This document shows, piece after piece, positions 62,701 to 64,000 of a DNA stretch of 64,000 bases. Made by a program: the position numbers and the translations under genes. The notes beneath the pieces were generated by a model. That model ran no database searches and was not told the DNA's origin. It was given only the letters and a program-made list of their open reading frames with translations. Positions within the stretch are counted from its first letter, which is position 1; every line of letters starts with the position of its first letter. Source of the stretch: Aquabacterium sp. A7-Y (lineage in GTDB: Bacteria; Pseudomonadota; Gammaproteobacteria; Burkholderiales; Burkholderiaceae_C); NCBI RefSeq assembly GCF_026153205.1, contig NZ_JAPFBW010000023.1:56537-120536 (forward strand). The letters are read 5' to 3'.

Positions 62701-64000
62701 CCTGGGCGCACTGGCGGCCCGGCGCTACGAGGCCGCGCAAGGCGATGCCGAAGTCCTGCTGGCCACGCTGTGGCAGGAACTGCTGCAGGTCGAGCGGGTG
62801 GGCCGCCACGACCACTTCTTCGACCTCGGGGGGCACTCGCTGACGGCCGTCGGGCTGGTCGAGCGGCTGCGCCGCCTCGGCTGGGCCTGCGAGGGCGGCA
62901 GCGTGTTCGAGCACCCGGTGCTGTCGCAACTCGCGGCCCGGCTGGGGCGCCCCGAGCCGGCCCGCGCCGCGCCGGCCGCGCTCATCCCGCCCGGCGCGAG
63001 GCTCATCACGCCCGAGATGCTGACGCTGGTGCGGCTGGAGGCTGCCGAGATCGAGCGCATCGTCGCCCGCATTCCCGGCGGCGCCCCGAACGTGCAGGAC
63101 ATCTATCCCCTGGCGCCCCTGCAGGAGGGCCTCTATTTCCACCACCTGCTGTCGAATCAGGCCGATACCTACATCATCCCGTCGCTGTGGGAATTCGCGG
63201 CACCGGACCGGCTCGACGCCTTCCTGTCGGCGGTACAGGCGGTGATCGACCGTCACGACATCCTGCGCACCGCCGTGCTGAGCGAAGGCCTGTCGCGGCC
63301 GGTCCAGGTGGTGTGCCGCCGGGCGGTGCTGCCGGTGCAGGCGCTGGCCTTGCAAGAAGGCAGCGACCCGGTGGCGCAGCTGCGCGCCCACCTGGCCCCC
63401 GAGCGGCTGCAGATGGACCTGCAGCAGGCGCCGCTGCTGCGCGCCCAGGTGGCCCGCGAGCCGGGCGGCTCGCGCTGCTGGGCGCTGCTGCAGTTGCACC
63501 ACATCGTCGGTGACCATGTCTCGCTGGAGATCATCCTGGCGGAGGTGAAGGCCCACCTGGAGGGCCGTGCCGCGCAGCTGCCGCCGCCGGTGAGCTACCG
63601 CGACTTCGTCGCCTACACCCTGGCGCACGCCGACCAGGCCGAGGCCGAGGCCTTCTTCCGCGAACAGCTCGCCGACGTGCACGAGCCCACCCTGCCCTTC
63701 GGCCTGCTCGACGTGCACGGCGACGGCCAGTCGATCGAGGAGGCCACGCTGGAGCTGCCGGCTTCGCTGGCGCAGCAGCTGCGCGCGGTCGCCCGGGCCC
63801 ATGGCGTCAGCCCCGCCACTGTCTGCCACCTGGCCTGGGCCGCCCTGCTGGCACTCGCCAGCGGCCGCGACGATGTGGTCTTCGGCAGCGTGCTGTCGGG
63901 TCGCCTGCAAGGCCTGCCCGGCGCCGACCGCGCGCTGGGCATGTTCATCAACACCCTGCCGCTGCGGCTTCGGCTGCAGGGCGCCGACGTGCGTCTCGCC
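59792..64000 (+). CDS. Nonribosomal peptide synthetase, first module and part of second
   Basis: The frame is open to the window edge: 1403 codons. Domain order is C (about 22-450; active site HHLITDG, His153/Asp157), A (470-960), T (985-1050) and a second C (from 1075, cut by the edge). A-domain cores: YIMYTSGSTGTPKG at 621, VYGPTETTTFAT, YKTGDLGCWRPDG, RGFRIEPGEIEAQL, NPNGKLDRRAL. Aligning the A4-A5 region with GrsA gives pocket residues D-A-F-F-L-G-V-T-F, closest to Ile/Val-type codes. The T domain has LGGHSL with the pantetheinylated Ser1016. C2 starts DIYPLAPLQEGLYFHHLL and has HHIVGDH (His1237, Asp1241). No start-up A domain precedes C1, so it probably N-acylates or follows another subunit. 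Confidence 0.92.
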   Translation, partial: MKHSFADSQSSTSLQVGSKGGHPLSSVQQVVWIDQMLSGDTPNYNIGVVVRIDGALDLGMLEAAIAHVVNRSDAMRMVLTDGADGVKQEVLREVPTSLNVQDWRDHPDGEEGALRHLRECFKQPFDVHAGLLWEFRLIRTGISRHYWLLRCHHLITDGFGVSLIVGAVADAYNAIRQAGTADSALPAYLDFVADDRAYLSSARFQRDRDFWRHRYAQLPEPLLPQPHGTEKQIVPAGQAIWRIKRHTMANIEALAAAHQCSLQHFMLALFYAYFSRVTDRDEIVIGVPVHNRSSARDKATLGMFSSMVPIGVTVDRQAGFAELLHAVAGELRRCYRHQRFPLAELNRSVQLAQFGRQQLFDLTLSYEQFAGDYRFGDATIHGLAMHHGTARLPLEIFVRDYHRAEDVVVELNYKTTLLDAEAVAGMQRRLSRLLDAVLQDPHCTLLRLPLLDAAERQQVVVDFNATRTAYPAEASVHRLFERQAAQRPDAVALVHEAGVLSYGELNARANRLAHLLRRQGLLPGQAVALVLPRSVELLVAELAVLKCGSVYVPIDPDFPLERQAFMVRDSRAVLVIGPRPPAALHEQVEALWLVLDELAGPLERSPTANLPLDGDGTSPAYIMYTSGSTGTPKGVVAPHRGISRIAVANGYAEIGPDDCIGHCSNPAFDACTFETWGALLNGARVVIVPQATVLDPHQLAALLLEQGATLLFLTVGLFNQHARELGPLFRQLNYLLTGGDVLDRDTIAWVLRHSPPRHLLNVYGPTETTTFATRHYITELPNARIPIGRPIANTQVYILDAAQQPVPIGVAGELYIGGDGVATGYFGRDELTAERFIPDPFSSTPGARLYKTGDLGCWRPDGSIDFLGRNDQQVKIRGFRIEPGEIEAQLTRLAEVREAVVLVREDQPGDKRLVAYVTQQGEAEPDLDALRAQLRSVLPDYMVPAAFVSLPALPLNPNGKLDRRALPMPDLGALAARRYEAAQGDAEVLLATLWQELLQVERVGRHDHFFDLGGHSLTAVGLVERLRRLGWACEGGSVFEHPVLSQLAARLGRPEPARAAPAALIPPGARLITPEMLTLVRLEAAEIERIVARIPGGAPNVQDIYPLAPLQEGLYFHHLLSNQADTYIIPSLWEFAAPDRLDAFLSAVQAVIDRHDILRTAVLSEGLSRPVQVVCRRAVLPVQALALQEGSDPVAQLRAHLAPERLQMDLQQAPLLRAQVAREPGGSRCWALLQLHHIVGDHVSLEIILAEVKAHLEGRAAQLPPPVSYRDFVAYTLAHADQAEAEAFFREQLADVHEPTLPFGLLDVHGDGQSIEEATLELPASLAQQLRAVARAHGVSPATVCHLAWAALLALASGRDDVVFGSVLSGRLQGLPGADRALGMFINTLPLRLRLQGADVRLA

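Noticed and set aside
61604..63910. A 768-codon minus-strand frame opposite the peptide synthetase
   Set aside because: It lies entirely antisense to conserved A, T and C domain motifs; its composition is typical of an antisense shadow in GC-rich DNA.

Overview
The window is high-GC DNA (roughly two thirds G+C by eye) with dense, short-spaced genes. Burkholderiales-type families dominate: SsuA/B/C-like sulfonate ABC transporters, SfnG, SfnR-type enhancer-binding proteins, a FIST-domain protein and a DUF6985 protein. A betaproteobacterium of the order Burkholderiales is the best guess; the species cannot be read from the sequence.

Layout. (1) 1-5.6 kb: the start of a solute-binding or sensor gene cut by the left edge, a decayed beta-lactamase-family gene, a small secreted OB-fold protein, a FIST sensor, a metallo-beta-lactamase-fold lipoprotein and two hypotheticals. 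(2) 5.6-9.3 kb: a lower-GC accessory patch with an IS-transposase remnant, a DUF6985 gene, a gene fragment, and a three-gene minus-strand cassette (glycine-zipper protein, 60-aa membrane protein, ankyrin-like membrane protein) that looks like a toxin-immunity locus. (3) 9.4-22.6 kb: divergent organosulfur operons. Leftward are an SfnC/MsuC-like monooxygenase and a degenerate sigma-54 activator. Rightward are an FMN reductase, SfnG (dimethylsulfone monooxygenase), an AMP-ligase-like protein, a complete branched-chain-type ABC importer and two acyl-CoA-dehydrogenase-fold monooxygenases. (4) 23.0-26.9 kb: a secreted glycosidase lipoprotein and an intact sigma-54 activator. (5) 26.9-45.6 kb: a leftward operon of porin, SsuA-like protein, four SsuC-like permeases, an SsuB-like ATPase and an ABC exporter; an amidohydrolase/esterase operon; an NtaA/DszA-type monooxygenase; a class II glutamine amidotransferase; a TauD/AtsK dioxygenase; two orphan SsuA-like proteins; and an aldo/keto reductase remnant. 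(6) 45.6-47.4 kb: a TetR/thiolase pair. (7) 47.7-54.9 kb: an eight-gene operon of GntR regulator, AprA-like flavoprotein, dicluster ferredoxin, binding protein, permease, ATPase, HEAT-repeat protein and DUF971 protein. (8) 55-59.4 kb: a GH5-like lipoprotein and an S9 peptidase lipoprotein. (9) 59.8 kb to the right edge: the first module of a nonribosomal peptide synthetase.

The unifying signal is regulatory. Nine close matches to the sigma-54 (-24/-12) promoter, all with GG-N10-GC spacing, precede the organosulfur transcription units, and a recurring TGCTGGRT element or a GCTG-type dyad lies upstream of most of them. Together with two enhancer-binding-protein genes (one normal, one with a damaged Walker A and GAFTGA loop), this suggests a sulfur-starvation regulon of about 40 kb. 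It would collect sulfones, sulfonates and sulfate esters through at least three ABC importers and oxidise them with FMN- or Fe/2-oxoglutarate-dependent enzymes. The AprA-like/ferredoxin/HEAT/DUF971 operon is the part for which I know no established function.
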